Below, piece after piece: positions 35,022-42,205 of a stretch of DNA of 64,000 bases (within the stretch, counting starts at the first letter, position 1; each line of letters begins with the position of its first letter). The notes beneath the pieces were generated by a model. That model did not search any database. It was not told the DNA's origin and saw only the letters and a list, made by a program, of their open reading frames with translations. Made by a program: the position numbers and the translations under genes. The stretch covers positions 434,001 to 498,000 of the forward strand of contig OY969884.1 of the NCBI GenBank assembly GCA_963704295.1, read 5' to 3'. The DNA is from JACCVL01 sp963704295. Lineage in GTDB: Bacteria > Actinomycetota > Actinomycetes > Propionibacteriales > Nocardioidaceae.

Positions 35022-35500
35022 GCGGACCACCGGCAGGAGGCGGGCGCCGGGCCGGGCAGCGCCGGCTGCCGCGGCAGGTCGAGCAACTGCTCGACCACCC
35101 GGAGGAAGCACTCCGCGTCGCGCAACAGGTCGTCGGCCTCGCGAGTGGTCACCGCATGTGCCAGCCCGGCCTCGGCCGCGGCCCGCTTGCCGGCACCGGC
35201 GGCGAAGAAGGCGGCCCACTCGCCCAGCTCGGGGGCGACCCGGGTGAGCAGGACCCAGGCGTTGCGCTCCCCCCGCGGGTGCGGACGGGCCCGAACGGCG
35301 AGCACGGCAGCGGCCGTCCGCAACGCCGCGACGTGCGCACTGGCGTACCGCTCGGTGTGCTCGGTCGTCGTCCCGGCGGCGACCAGCGCGCGCTCCGCCC
35401 GCTCGAGGCAGGCGACGGCGGCGTCCTGGCGCACCGGCGGTGGTGCTGGGGACACGGGTGTGGTCGGCCGACCGGCTGGCCGGGAGCTCAGTCCAGGCAT
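35018..35500 (-). CDS. SAV_6107-type HEPN domain protein
   Basis: A 160-residue helical protein coupled to dnaE2. The segment RYASAHVAALRTAAAVL carries Arg51-x4-His56, the catalytic RxxxxH signature of HEPN ribonucleases; the rest (WVLLTRVAPELGEWAAFFAAGAGKRAAAEAG, here in part) is like the SAV_6107 HEPN family commonly found beside dnaE2 in actinobacteria. No activity is known for this family. ATG at 35500 overlaps the DUF6504 gene by 13 bases; its stop overlaps the dnaE2 start by four. An RNase or RNA-binding role in the SOS response is inference. Confidence 0.85.
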   Translation of the reverse strand: MPGLSSRPAGRPTTPVSPAPPPVRQDAAVACLERAERALVAAGTTTEHTERYASAHVAALRTAAAVLAVRARPHPRGERNAWVLLTRVAPELGEWAAFFAAGAGKRAAAEAGLAHAVTTREADDLLRDAECFLRVVEQLLDLPRQPALPGPAPASCRWSA

Positions 35501-35871
35501 CCGACCAGCCGCCACTCGCCGGTCTCGCCGTCGCGGGCGAGGTCGAACACTCCGCGCACCGCCGGATCGGCCGGCCGGACCAGGCCGAGCCGGCCGCGGG
35601 TGGCGTCCACCCGCCACACCTCCCGCTCGCGGGCGAGGGTGGCCACCGACGCCACCGACACCACCGCCGGCCCGGACCGCTCCGTCTCGGCCTGGTCGGA
35701 CCCGAGCAGGTCCCGGACCGCACCGTGCTCCCACCACGGTGCGGTCTCGATCCAGCGACCGGCGACCGAGCACACCCGCCAGAGCCGGTCCCGCCAGATG
35801 AACTGCTCGGGCCCCTCGACACCGTCGACGAGTCCGTTGCGGACCGCGACCGGCTCGTCGTAGCGACGCAT
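35488..35871 (-). CDS. DUF6504 family protein
   Basis: 127 residues from MRRYDEPVAVRNG. Recognised by FIWRDRLWRVCSVAGRWIETAPWW and WRVDATRGRLGLVRPAD (parts of the family profile: a small beta-rich fold with many Trp and Arg). In other actinobacteria such proteins lie between imuB and dnaE2. No known activity. It is the first gene after the LexA box, with a 211-base leader between; a longer frame to 36111 would run through the LexA box and is rejected. Closely followed by the HEPN gene. Confidence 0.82.
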   Translation of the reverse strand: MRRYDEPVAVRNGLVDGVEGPEQFIWRDRLWRVCSVAGRWIETAPWWEHGAVRDLLGSDQAETERSGPAVVSVASVATLAREREVWRVDATRGRLGLVRPADPAVRGVFDLARDGETGEWRLVGCLD

Positions 35872-36082
35872 CCCACACCCCTCTCGTGCTCGGCTCCGGC
35901 ACCGGTCGGCGCCGGAGGAGACGTCAGGGGAAGTGACGCCGACGGCGAACCGCCGGGCCGGACGGAGGGACTTCCCCTCACCCCGTCCGGCCCGGCGACC
36001 CGCACCGGCGCCGTGGGGTCGAGGCACGGCCGCCGGGGCGGAGTCCACCGGTGAGGGAGGTGCCGCGAAACACCACCCTCGT

Positions 36083-36106
36083 TTGTTCGAACAGATGTTC
36101 GAACAA
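36083..36106. promoter_or_regulatory. LexA (SOS) box
   Basis: A perfect palindrome: arms TTGTTCGAAC and GTTCGAACAA around AGAT. The core TCGAAC-N4-GTTCGA equals the actinobacterial LexA site. It lies 211 bases before the DUF6504 start (minus) and 94 bases before the ybaK-like gene (plus). The dnaE2 operon is the expected target. The remainder of 35872-36199 holds no gene I can support. Confidence 0.92.
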
Positions 36107-36186
36107 GGCAACAGTAGACCCCGTCACCGACATCCGCGTCAACCGGTCCAGCCGACAAATCTCTGGCATCCCGGACCCGGGACGCA

Positions 36187-36192
36187 TACCGT
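36187..36192 (+). promoter_or_regulatory. -10 box for leaderless YbaK-like mRNA
   Basis: TACCGT, then seven bases, then GTG at 36200. No ribosome binding site is present, which suits leaderless initiation. Confidence 0.45.
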
Positions 36193-36199
36193 CGCGCCG

Positions 36200-36694
36200 G
36201 TGACCGAACCCGATCCCGGCACCGGTGTCCGACACCGCTCGGTGCTCCGGCTGGAGACGGTGCTGACGGCGCTCGACGTCGCCGGCCGAGTGCGGGTGCT
36301 GCCCGACTCCACCCGCACCGCCGCCCAGGCCGCGGCGGCGCTCGGCTGCGACGTCGGCGCGATCGCGAGCAGCCTGGTCTTCGCCGCGGACGGCGTCCCG
36401 GTGCTGGTCATCACCTCCGGCGCGCACCGGGTCGACACCGCGAAGGTGGCCGCCGAGCACGGGTTGGCCCCGCTGGAGCGAGCCGACCCGGCCTTCGTCC
36501 GTACGCACACCGGGCAGGCGATCGGAGGGGTCGCCCCGGTCGGCCATCCCGCGCCGCTGCGCACCCTGGTCGACCGCTGGCTCGAGCGGCACGACACCGT
36601 GTGGGCGGCGGGCGGGCATCCGCACGCGGTCTTCCCCACCTCCTTCACCGAGCTGGTCCGGATCACCGGCGGGACCCCCGCCGACGTCGGGTAG
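36200..36694 (+). CDS. YbaK/EbsC-type aminoacyl-tRNA deacylase
   Basis: A 164-residue YbaK/ProX domain protein, expected to clear mischarged aminoacyl-tRNA (Cys-tRNA-Pro or similar). Visible marks: SLVFAADGVPVLVITSGAHRVDTAKVA, with the conserved lysine, and TGQAIGGVAPVGHPAPLRTLVD, the GGxxPxGH motif of the family, then WAAGGHPHAVFPTSFTELVRITG. GTG at 36200 is chosen from a -10 box seven bases before it; the frame is open from 35933 but passes through the SOS box. Specificity among Cys, Ala or Pro is not clear. Confidence 0.9.
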   Translation: MTEPDPGTGVRHRSVLRLETVLTALDVAGRVRVLPDSTRTAAQAAAALGCDVGAIASSLVFAADGVPVLVITSGAHRVDTAKVAAEHGLAPLERADPAFVRTHTGQAIGGVAPVGHPAPLRTLVDRWLERHDTVWAAGGHPHAVFPTSFTELVRITGGTPADVG

Positions 36695-36782
36695 CGATCC
36701 GGCCGTTCAGCCGCTGGTCAGCGGCCCGACGACAGGCTGTACTGCCTGCAACCAGGGCCGAGGCCGGAGGGAGGTGGCGACG

Positions 36783-37460
36783 GTGCGCGTACTCGTCGTG
36801 GAGGACGAGACGGCGCTCGCCGACGGCATTCGGCGCGGCCTGGAGGCCGAGGGGTACGCCGTGGACGTCACCGGGGACGGCGTCGACGCGCTGTGGATGG
36901 CGACCGAGCACGCCTACGGCGCCATCGTCCTCGACGTGATGCTGCCGGGACTGGACGGCTACACGGTCTGCGCCCGGCTGCGCGCCGCGGAGGTCTGGAC
37001 GCCGGTGTTGGTGCTGACCGCTCGCGACGGCGAGCAGGACGAGGCGCATGCGCTGGACACCGGCGCGGACGACTTCCTGGCCAAGCCGTTCAGCTTCGTC
37101 GTGCTCACCGCGCGGCTGCGCGCGCTGCTGCGCCGGGGGGCGGCGGAGCGGCCGTCGGTGCTGGAGGCCGGCACCCTGCGGCTCGACCCCGGAGCGCGCC
37201 GGGTGTGGCGGGAGGGCGCCGAGGTGGAGCTCACCGCGCGGGAGACGTCGCTGCTGGAGTTCCTGCTCCGACGCAAGGGTGAGGCGGTGACGAAGACGGC
37301 AGTGCTCGACAACGTGTGGGACGACCGCTTCGACGGGGATCCCAACATCGTCGAGGTGTACGTCCGCCGGCTGCGCAACAAGCTCGACCGGCCCTTCGGC
37401 CGGGAGGCGATCACCACCGTCCGGGGCGTGGGCTACCGGCTGGAGCCGGACGGTGGCTGA
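36783..37460 (+). CDS. OmpR-type response regulator
   Basis: 225 residues: receiver domain with acidic pair Glu8-Asp9, phospho-acceptor Asp51 (IVLDVMLPGLDG) and the conserved Lys in DDFLAKPFSF, followed by a winged-helix DNA-binding domain (LTARETSLLEFLLRRKGEAVTKTAVLDNVWD, PNIVEVYVRRLRNKLD, TVRGVGYRLEP). The GTG at 36783 has GGAGGGAGG eight bases before it; GTG 36774 lies inside that site. Overlaps the kinase gene by eight bases. Target genes unknown; the PepSY protein downstream is a candidate. Confidence 0.95.
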   Translation: MRVLVVEDETALADGIRRGLEAEGYAVDVTGDGVDALWMATEHAYGAIVLDVMLPGLDGYTVCARLRAAEVWTPVLVLTARDGEQDEAHALDTGADDFLAKPFSFVVLTARLRALLRRGAAERPSVLEAGTLRLDPGARRVWREGAEVELTARETSLLEFLLRRKGEAVTKTAVLDNVWDDRFDGDPNIVEVYVRRLRNKLDRPFGREAITTVRGVGYRLEPDGG

Positions 37461-38871
37461 CGACCATCCCGATCCGGTCCCAGCCCGGTCCGGTCCTCGC
37501 CCGTCCAGCTGGCGGGCCCGGCTCGGCACCGTCCGTGTCCGGATCACCCTGGCTGTCGTCCTCGTCGTGCTGGTTGCGGCCACGGTGGGCAGCATTGCGC
37601 TGGTGAGCGCGCTGGGCCGCACGCTCACCGAGGAGGTGGTGGGGCTCGCGGAGGACCGCGCCGACGCGGTCGCGACCGCGCTCGAGGCCGGCACCCGCCC
37701 GGTCGTGGCGGTCCGCGGCGAGGAGGAGGACCGGTTCGTCCACGTCGTCGACGGCTCCGGCGCGGTGGTGGCGGCCAGTCCGGGCGCGACGGCGCGTCCG
37801 TTGGCCGACCCGGCGGGCGGGCCCAGCACCGACGTCTCCTCGCCGACGGGAGACGAGGACTTCGTCGTCGTGGCCCGGCCGGTCGACCTGGCCGGCGACG
37901 AGCAACTGCGCGTCCTGGTGACACTGGAGTCGTCCGACGTCGGCGAGGCGCAGGACGCGCTCGCCGGGACGCTGCGACCGGTGGTCCCCCTGCTGGCGAT
38001 CGCGGTGGGCCTGCTCGCCTGGTGGCTGGTCGGTCGGGCGCTGGCACCGGTCGAGGCGATCCGCCGGGAGGTCGACCGGATCGGGGCGGACGCGCTGGCC
38101 CGTCGGGTGCCCCAGCCTCGGACCCGGGACGAGATCGCCGGACTCGCGGCGACGATGAACGCGATGCTGGACCGGCTGCAGCGGGCGCAGGAGCAGCAAC
38201 GTCGCTTCGTCTCGGACGCCAGCCACGAACTGCGCTCCCCCGCCAGCGCGATCCGGCAGCATGCGGAGGTCAGCCTCGCGCACCCGGACAGCGCGTCGAT
38301 CGAGGAGCTCGCCGCCGTGATCCTCTCCGAGGGGCACCGGCTCGAACAGCTGGTCGAGCACCTGCTGCTCCTTGCGCGCAGCGACGAGGGGCTGGTCCCG
38401 ATGCACGCCCGCGCCGTGGATCTGGACGACCTGGTGCTCGAGGAGGCGGCCCGGGTCCGCGCCGGCGGGGATGTCCGGGTGGACGTCTCTTCGGTGTCGG
38501 CCGGCCGGGTGCACGGTGACGCCACCCTCCTCCGGCGACTCGTGAGCAACCTGATCGACAACGCCGCCCGGCACGCGCAGAGCAGGGTGCTGGTCAGCCT
38601 GACCGAGTCCGGCCTCCCCGGTGGTGCCGGCGAGGTGCGCCTCACCGTCGACGACGACGGCCCCGGCATCCCGGCCGCGGACCGGGAGCGGGTGCTGGAC
38701 CGCTTCGTCCGCCTCGACGAGGCCCGGGCACGAGACGCCGGGGGGGCCGGACTCGGCCTGGCCATCGTCCGGGCCGTGGTGCTGGCGCACGGCGGCCGGA
38801 TCGAGGTCGGCGAGTCCCCGGCTGGCGGCGCCCGGATCACCGTGCACCTGCCCGGCGACACGACCGGCTGA
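37453..38871 (+). CDS. Two-component sensor histidine kinase
   Basis: 472 residues. Two membrane helices (about 30-52 and 178-194) enclose a sensor domain of about 125 residues outside the cell. HAMP (ALAPVEAIRREVDRI) follows, then the dimerisation domain with phospho-acceptor His258 in SDASHELRSPASAIRQH. The ATPase domain has NLIDNAARHA (N box), DDDGPGIPAADRERVLDRF (G1/F) and GGAGLGLAIVRAVVLAHGG (G2). GTG start inside the end of the regulator gene; one operon. Confidence 0.95.
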   Translation: MADDHPDPVPARSGPRPSSWRARLGTVRVRITLAVVLVVLVAATVGSIALVSALGRTLTEEVVGLAEDRADAVATALEAGTRPVVAVRGEEEDRFVHVVDGSGAVVAASPGATARPLADPAGGPSTDVSSPTGDEDFVVVARPVDLAGDEQLRVLVTLESSDVGEAQDALAGTLRPVVPLLAIAVGLLAWWLVGRALAPVEAIRREVDRIGADALARRVPQPRTRDEIAGLAATMNAMLDRLQRAQEQQRRFVSDASHELRSPASAIRQHAEVSLAHPDSASIEELAAVILSEGHRLEQLVEHLLLLARSDEGLVPMHARAVDLDDLVLEEAARVRAGGDVRVDVSSVSAGRVHGDATLLRRLVSNLIDNAARHAQSRVLVSLTESGLPGGAGEVRLTVDDDGPGIPAADRERVLDRFVRLDEARARDAGGAGLGLAIVRAVVLAHGGRIEVGESPAGGARITVHLPGDTTG

Positions 38872-38992
38872 CCGCGCTTGCACCGCGTTGGGACCGCGTC
38901 GAAAGGCGGCACCGACGTTCAGCGTCCCGTCAGCAGCATCCTCCTACCGTCGACGGCACAGCATCGACACCAGCGAGAACGAGGAGCACATC

Positions 38993-39328
38993 ATGAGACG
39001 TCGCACCCAGATCGCCGTAGCCGGAACAGCAGCCGTCGTGGCGCTCGGAGCCGGGACCGGCGCCGTCGCCGCGAGCAGCGGGGACGACGACGCGTCGGAC
39101 ACCCCCATCAGCGGCGCCGCCAAGGACCGGGCCGAGGAGGCCGCGCTCGCCGAGGTCGGTGAGGGCAGCGTCACCGGCACCGAGGTGGACGACGAGGAGA
39201 GCACGTACGAGGTCGAGGTGACCCGCGACGACGGCACCCAGGTCGACGTGCAGCTCGACGGAGACTTCCAGGTCGTCGGCCAGGAGGACGACGGCACCGA
39301 CGACGAGGGCGCGGGCGACGACGGCTGA
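38993..39328 (+). CDS. Secreted PepSY-like acidic protein
   Basis: 111 residues. MRRRTQIAVAGTAAVVALGAGTGAVAA is a signal peptide (key region TAAVVALGAGTG), then an Asp/Glu-rich domain with AAKDRAEEAALAEVGEGSVTGTEVDDEESTYEVEVTRDDGTQVDVQLDGDFQVVGQ, the pattern of a PepSY domain. Such proteins often follow PhoP-type two-component systems and inhibit peptidases or act as stress sensors; role here unknown. ATG 38993 with GAGGAG ten bases upstream, 121 bases after the kinase. Ends with an acidic tail DDGTDDEGAGDDG. Confidence 0.85.
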   Translation: MRRRTQIAVAGTAAVVALGAGTGAVAASSGDDDASDTPISGAAKDRAEEAALAEVGEGSVTGTEVDDEESTYEVEVTRDDGTQVDVQLDGDFQVVGQEDDGTDDEGAGDDG

Positions 39329-39398
39329 CCTCCGGTCCCGGGCGGGACGGACGGCCCGGCTCCGTGGGGCGACCCAGCGGGCCGGGCCTTCGGCTGGC

Positions 39399-39404
39399 TA
39401 GCCT
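39399..39404 (+). promoter_or_regulatory. -10 box upstream of CrtI-like gene
   Basis: TAGCCT, eight bases, then GTG at 39413. No ribosome binding site. Confidence 0.4.
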
Positions 39405-39412
39405 CGTGGACC

Positions 39413-40777
39413 GTGGCGCGCGTGCTGGTGGTGGGCGGCGGCTTTGCCGGCATCGCCACCGCTGTGCGTGCGGCCCGTCAGGGGCACGAGGTGACCGTCC
39501 TGGAGCGCAGCATCGAGATCGGCGGCAGCCTCCGCAGGCGTGAACAGGACGGTTTCGGCTGGGACCCCGGGCCGACCACCACCGCGCTGCCCGCGGTGCT
39601 CCGCGACCTGTTCCGCACGTCCGGCCGCCCGCTGGAGCGGGTGCTCGACCTGGTGGCCGCCGATCCCGGCCGGCGACACGTCTTCCCCGACGGGGCAGGC
39701 GTTCCCGGCCGCACCGTGCTGGACCTGCCGATGGGCGGGCGGGGTGCGCAGGTCGCCGCCGTGGAGGCCGCCCTCGGCGCGGGCGCGAGCTGGGGCGCCT
39801 GGGTCGACGACTTCGCCCCGGTCTGGGAGGCACTTCGCCGCACGGCTCTCGAGACCCCGTTCGGCGGACTTCCCCGGGCGGACCGGCGCCGGCTGCCGTT
39901 GCGCCCGCTGAGCCGGCACGTCCGCAGGCTCGCCGACCCTCGACTGCGCACTCTCGTGCTGGACCGGGTCCTGCTGGACGGGCACGACCCGACGCAGGTG
40001 CCCGCCGTCGCCGCCTGCACGCACTACGTGGAGCGCACCTTCGGACGGTGGCGCTTCGACGGTGGAGTGCCCGCGCTGCTCGCCGCGCTGGAAGCCCGAT
40101 TGGCCGAGCGCCGGGTCGAGGTGCGCACCGAGTGCACCGTCCGCGGGCTGGTCGTGCGCGCGGGCCGGGCCGCCGGTGTCGAGCTGGCCGCCGGCGCCGT
40201 CCTGCCGGCCGACCGGGTGGTCTGGGCGGCCGACCCCCGCCCGCTGGCCCGCTGGCTGCCCCGGCTGCAGCGGGTCACACCGGTGCTGCCCGTACGGACC
40301 GTGCACGTCGGGCTGGGTACGCAGGCCAACACCCGGTCCGGCGCGACTGCAACCCTGCCCGACCTGCCGGACGAGACGTACTGGCACGGGGATGCCGACG
40401 AGGTTGGCGGGCCGCTCGTGGTCCGAACCGGAGGCTCGGCCCCAGCCGGGGCCCGGGCCTGGACGGTGCTGCAGCGTGGCGGCAGCGAGGACCCACTGGT
40501 GGCGCTGGCCCGGCGCGGGCTGAACCTGCGCGCTCACGTGCTGACCCGGCTGGACCTCACCGCCGCCGACCAGGTGACCGGTGACCGTGCGGCGACGGTC
40601 CCCCCGGCGTGGCGGGGGTGGCGCAGCGGCCTGGACCGGCCCCGGCCGGACAGTGGGGTGCCCGGCCTGCACTGCGTCGGAGCCGCCGCCCATCCGGGCC
40701 CGGGGCTGCCGCTCACCGGGCTCGGGGCGGCTCAGGCGGCCGAGCTGCTCGGCCGGGTGCAGCGGGCCGGGCGTTGA
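39413..40777 (+). CDS. Phytoene desaturase-like NAD(P)/FAD-dependent oxidoreductase
   Basis: 454-residue flavoprotein of the amine oxidase/CrtI class. FAD-binding MARVLVVGGGFAGIATAVRAARQGHEVTVLERSIEIGGSLRR (GxGxxG at residues 8-13, E at 31) and the substrate-side motif TFGRWRFDGGVPALLAALEARLAERRVEVRTECTV (DGGVPAL) are seen; GLHCVGAAAHPGPGLPLTGLGAAQAAELL is the C-terminal FAD motif. Carotenoid or other isoprenoid desaturation or isomerisation is possible, and a polyprenyl synthase is 1.4 kb away, but no crtB is in the window. Ends convergent with a small membrane gene. Confidence 0.88.
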   Translation: MARVLVVGGGFAGIATAVRAARQGHEVTVLERSIEIGGSLRRREQDGFGWDPGPTTTALPAVLRDLFRTSGRPLERVLDLVAADPGRRHVFPDGAGVPGRTVLDLPMGGRGAQVAAVEAALGAGASWGAWVDDFAPVWEALRRTALETPFGGLPRADRRRLPLRPLSRHVRRLADPRLRTLVLDRVLLDGHDPTQVPAVAACTHYVERTFGRWRFDGGVPALLAALEARLAERRVEVRTECTVRGLVVRAGRAAGVELAAGAVLPADRVVWAADPRPLARWLPRLQRVTPVLPVRTVHVGLGTQANTRSGATATLPDLPDETYWHGDADEVGGPLVVRTGGSAPAGARAWTVLQRGGSEDPLVALARRGLNLRAHVLTRLDLTAADQVTGDRAATVPPAWRGWRSGLDRPRPDSGVPGLHCVGAAAHPGPGLPLTGLGAAQAAELLGRVQRAGR

Positions 40778-40787
40778 GCGGTGGCGG

Positions 40788-40859
40788 TACCGCCGGTCAG
40801 CGCCGCCGGTCAGCGCCGCCGGTCAGCGCCGCCGGTCAGCGCCGCCGGTCAGCGCCGCC
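40788..40859. repeat. 13-bp tandem repeat between convergent genes
   Basis: Four perfect copies of cgccgccggtcag (40801-40852), a degenerate copy before (40788-40800) and a partial one after. Each unit carries TCA, a minus-strand stop codon, and the last supplies the stop of the gene at 40849-41115. Probable variable-number repeat. Confidence 0.9.
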
Positions 40860-41115
40860 ACTCGTCGACGAAGCCGTGCACGATCGTCTCGAGGTAGCGG
40901 GGGTCGTCGTCGGGGTCGGTGTGCTCCTGGAGAGCCGCCACCGTCAGCACGCAGGTCCCGAGCCCACACGCCCAGGCGAGCGCCTCGAGCAACTGGCGGG
41001 CGTCGGTGCCGACCTGGCCCAGCATCAGGGTCACGAGCACCGCGCAGCAGCCGACCCCGGCCACCAGGGCCAGGAGGACGAGAACCCCGCGAAGGGTCCG
41101 GCGACGACTGCTCAT
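40849..41115 (-). CDS. Small two-helix membrane protein
   Basis: 88 residues: an Arg-rich N-terminus (MSSRRRTLRG), a helix (VLVLLALVAGVGCCAVLVTLML), a second weaker helix (LEALAWACGLGTCVLTVAAL) and an acidic/basic tail DPDDDPRYLETIVHGFVDEWRR. A GGAGG stands 12 bases before the ATG. I do not recognise the family. It ends within the tandem repeat, convergent with the oxidoreductase gene. The 123 bases between it and metF are without a visible gene. Confidence 0.65.
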   Translation of the reverse strand: MSSRRRTLRGVLVLLALVAGVGCCAVLVTLMLGQVGTDARQLLEALAWACGLGTCVLTVAALQEHTDPDDDPRYLETIVHGFVDEWRR

Positions 41116-41238
41116 GACGAAAAGAATCCTCCGCCAATGCCCGCCGAGGCGGGACGACTCGCCGGGAAATGGCCCGAACGGGGGATGGCGGTTGACCCGC
41201 GCTGACCATGTCCGGCGTTGATCCGCCGGCGCTGGGCG

Positions 41239-42153
41239 TCAGACCGCGGCGCCCAACGCGGCGTGGATCTCCCGCGTCGCGGTGGACCGGTTCAGCGTGT
41301 AGTAGTGCAGGCCCGGCGCTCCCTCGTCGAGCAGCCGGTCGCACAACCGGGTGGCCAGCTCCACTCCGGCGGCGCGCAACGCGGGCGGGTCACCGGCGTA
41401 CGGCTCCAGCCGCTCGACCACCTCGGTCGGCACCGCCGTGCCGGAGAGCTCGGCGAAGCGCTGAACCTGCGAGAGGTTAGTGACCGGCATGATCCCCGGC
41501 ACGATCGGGATGTCACACCCCCGCCGGCGGACCCTGTCCACCAGCGCGAGGTAGTCCTCGGCCCGGAAGAACAGCTGCGTGATGGCGTAGTCCGCGCCGG
41601 CGCGGGCCTTGGCCACGAGGAAATCGGCGTCCGCGGCCAGGTCCACGGCCTCCGGATGCTTGTCGGGGAAGGCGGCGACACCGACCGAGAAGTCCCCGAG
41701 CGACTTCACCAGCTCGACCAGTCGCACCGCGTTGTCCAGGCCACCGGGCGTCGGGCGCCAGTCGCTGCCGGGGCCGCCCTCCGGGTCACCGCGGAGCACG
41801 AGCAGGTCGCGCACCCCCGCGTCGGCATACCGGCCGATCACCGTCCTCAGCTCCTCGACGGTGTGCCCCACGCAGGTCAGGTGCCCCACCGGGCGCAGCG
41901 TGGTCTCGGCGGCGATCCGGCGGGTGATGCGGACCGTCCGGTCCCGCGTGGAGCCGCCCGCCCCGTACGTCACGGACACGAAGGTCGGCGCCAGCGGCTC
42001 GAGCTGGCGGATCGTGGTCCACAGCTGCCGTTCCCCCTCGTCGTCGCGAGGCGGGAAGAACTCGAACGAGACCGAGCGCAGCCCGGCCGCGAAGACCTCG
42101 GGAAGCCGGAGGTCGGCGGAGGCGGCGTCGGTACGGTCCGCGGCCGATGGCAT
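41239..42153 (-). CDS. metF: 5,10-methylenetetrahydrofolate reductase
   Basis: FAD enzyme reducing methylene-THF to methyl-THF for methionine synthesis. 304 residues, TIM barrel: VSFEFFPPRDDEGERQLW near the start (catalytic Glu in FEFFPP), FVSVTYGAGGSTRDRT, HLTCVGHT, LVLRGDP, FLVAKARAGADYAITQLFF and PGIMPVTN are family motifs. ATG at 42153, seven bases after a TACGCT box. Divergent from the polyprenyl synthase gene, as in Mycobacterium. Confidence 0.96.
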   Translation of the reverse strand: MPSAADRTDAASADLRLPEVFAAGLRSVSFEFFPPRDDEGERQLWTTIRQLEPLAPTFVSVTYGAGGSTRDRTVRITRRIAAETTLRPVGHLTCVGHTVEELRTVIGRYADAGVRDLLVLRGDPEGGPGSDWRPTPGGLDNAVRLVELVKSLGDFSVGVAAFPDKHPEAVDLAADADFLVAKARAGADYAITQLFFRAEDYLALVDRVRRRGCDIPIVPGIMPVTNLSQVQRFAELSGTAVPTEVVERLEPYAGDPPALRAAGVELATRLCDRLLDEGAPGLHYYTLNRSTATREIHAALGAAV

Positions 42154-42160
42154 GCGGGCC

Positions 42161-42166
42161 AGCGTA
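42161..42166 (-). promoter_or_regulatory. -10 box for leaderless metF mRNA
   Basis: Minus-strand TACGCT, seven bases, ATG at 42153; no ribosome binding site in between. Confidence 0.5.
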
Positions 42167-42192
42167 CGTCCGGAGGCGCGGGTCGCTGCGGC

Positions 42193-42198
42193 TAGTCT
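42193..42198 (+). promoter_or_regulatory. -10 box for leaderless polyprenyl synthase mRNA
   Basis: TAGTCT, seven bases, GTG at 42206. It lies 26 bases from the metF box on the other strand, so the two promoters are divergent and nearly back to back. Confidence 0.5.
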
Positions 42199-42205
42199 CA
42201 CGCGC

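Noticed and set aside
36083..36106. SOS control of the ybaK-like gene
   Set aside because: Possible by distance, but that gene has its own -10 box next to its start and deacylases of this type are not known SOS genes; dnaE2 is the known target.
35872..36111. Longer DUF6504 start at 36111
   Set aside because: The extension runs through the LexA box and has no conserved sequence; MRRYDEPV at 35871 is the natural start.
40788..40859. CRISPR or attachment site
   Set aside because: Units of 13 bases without spacers and no integrase or cas gene nearby.
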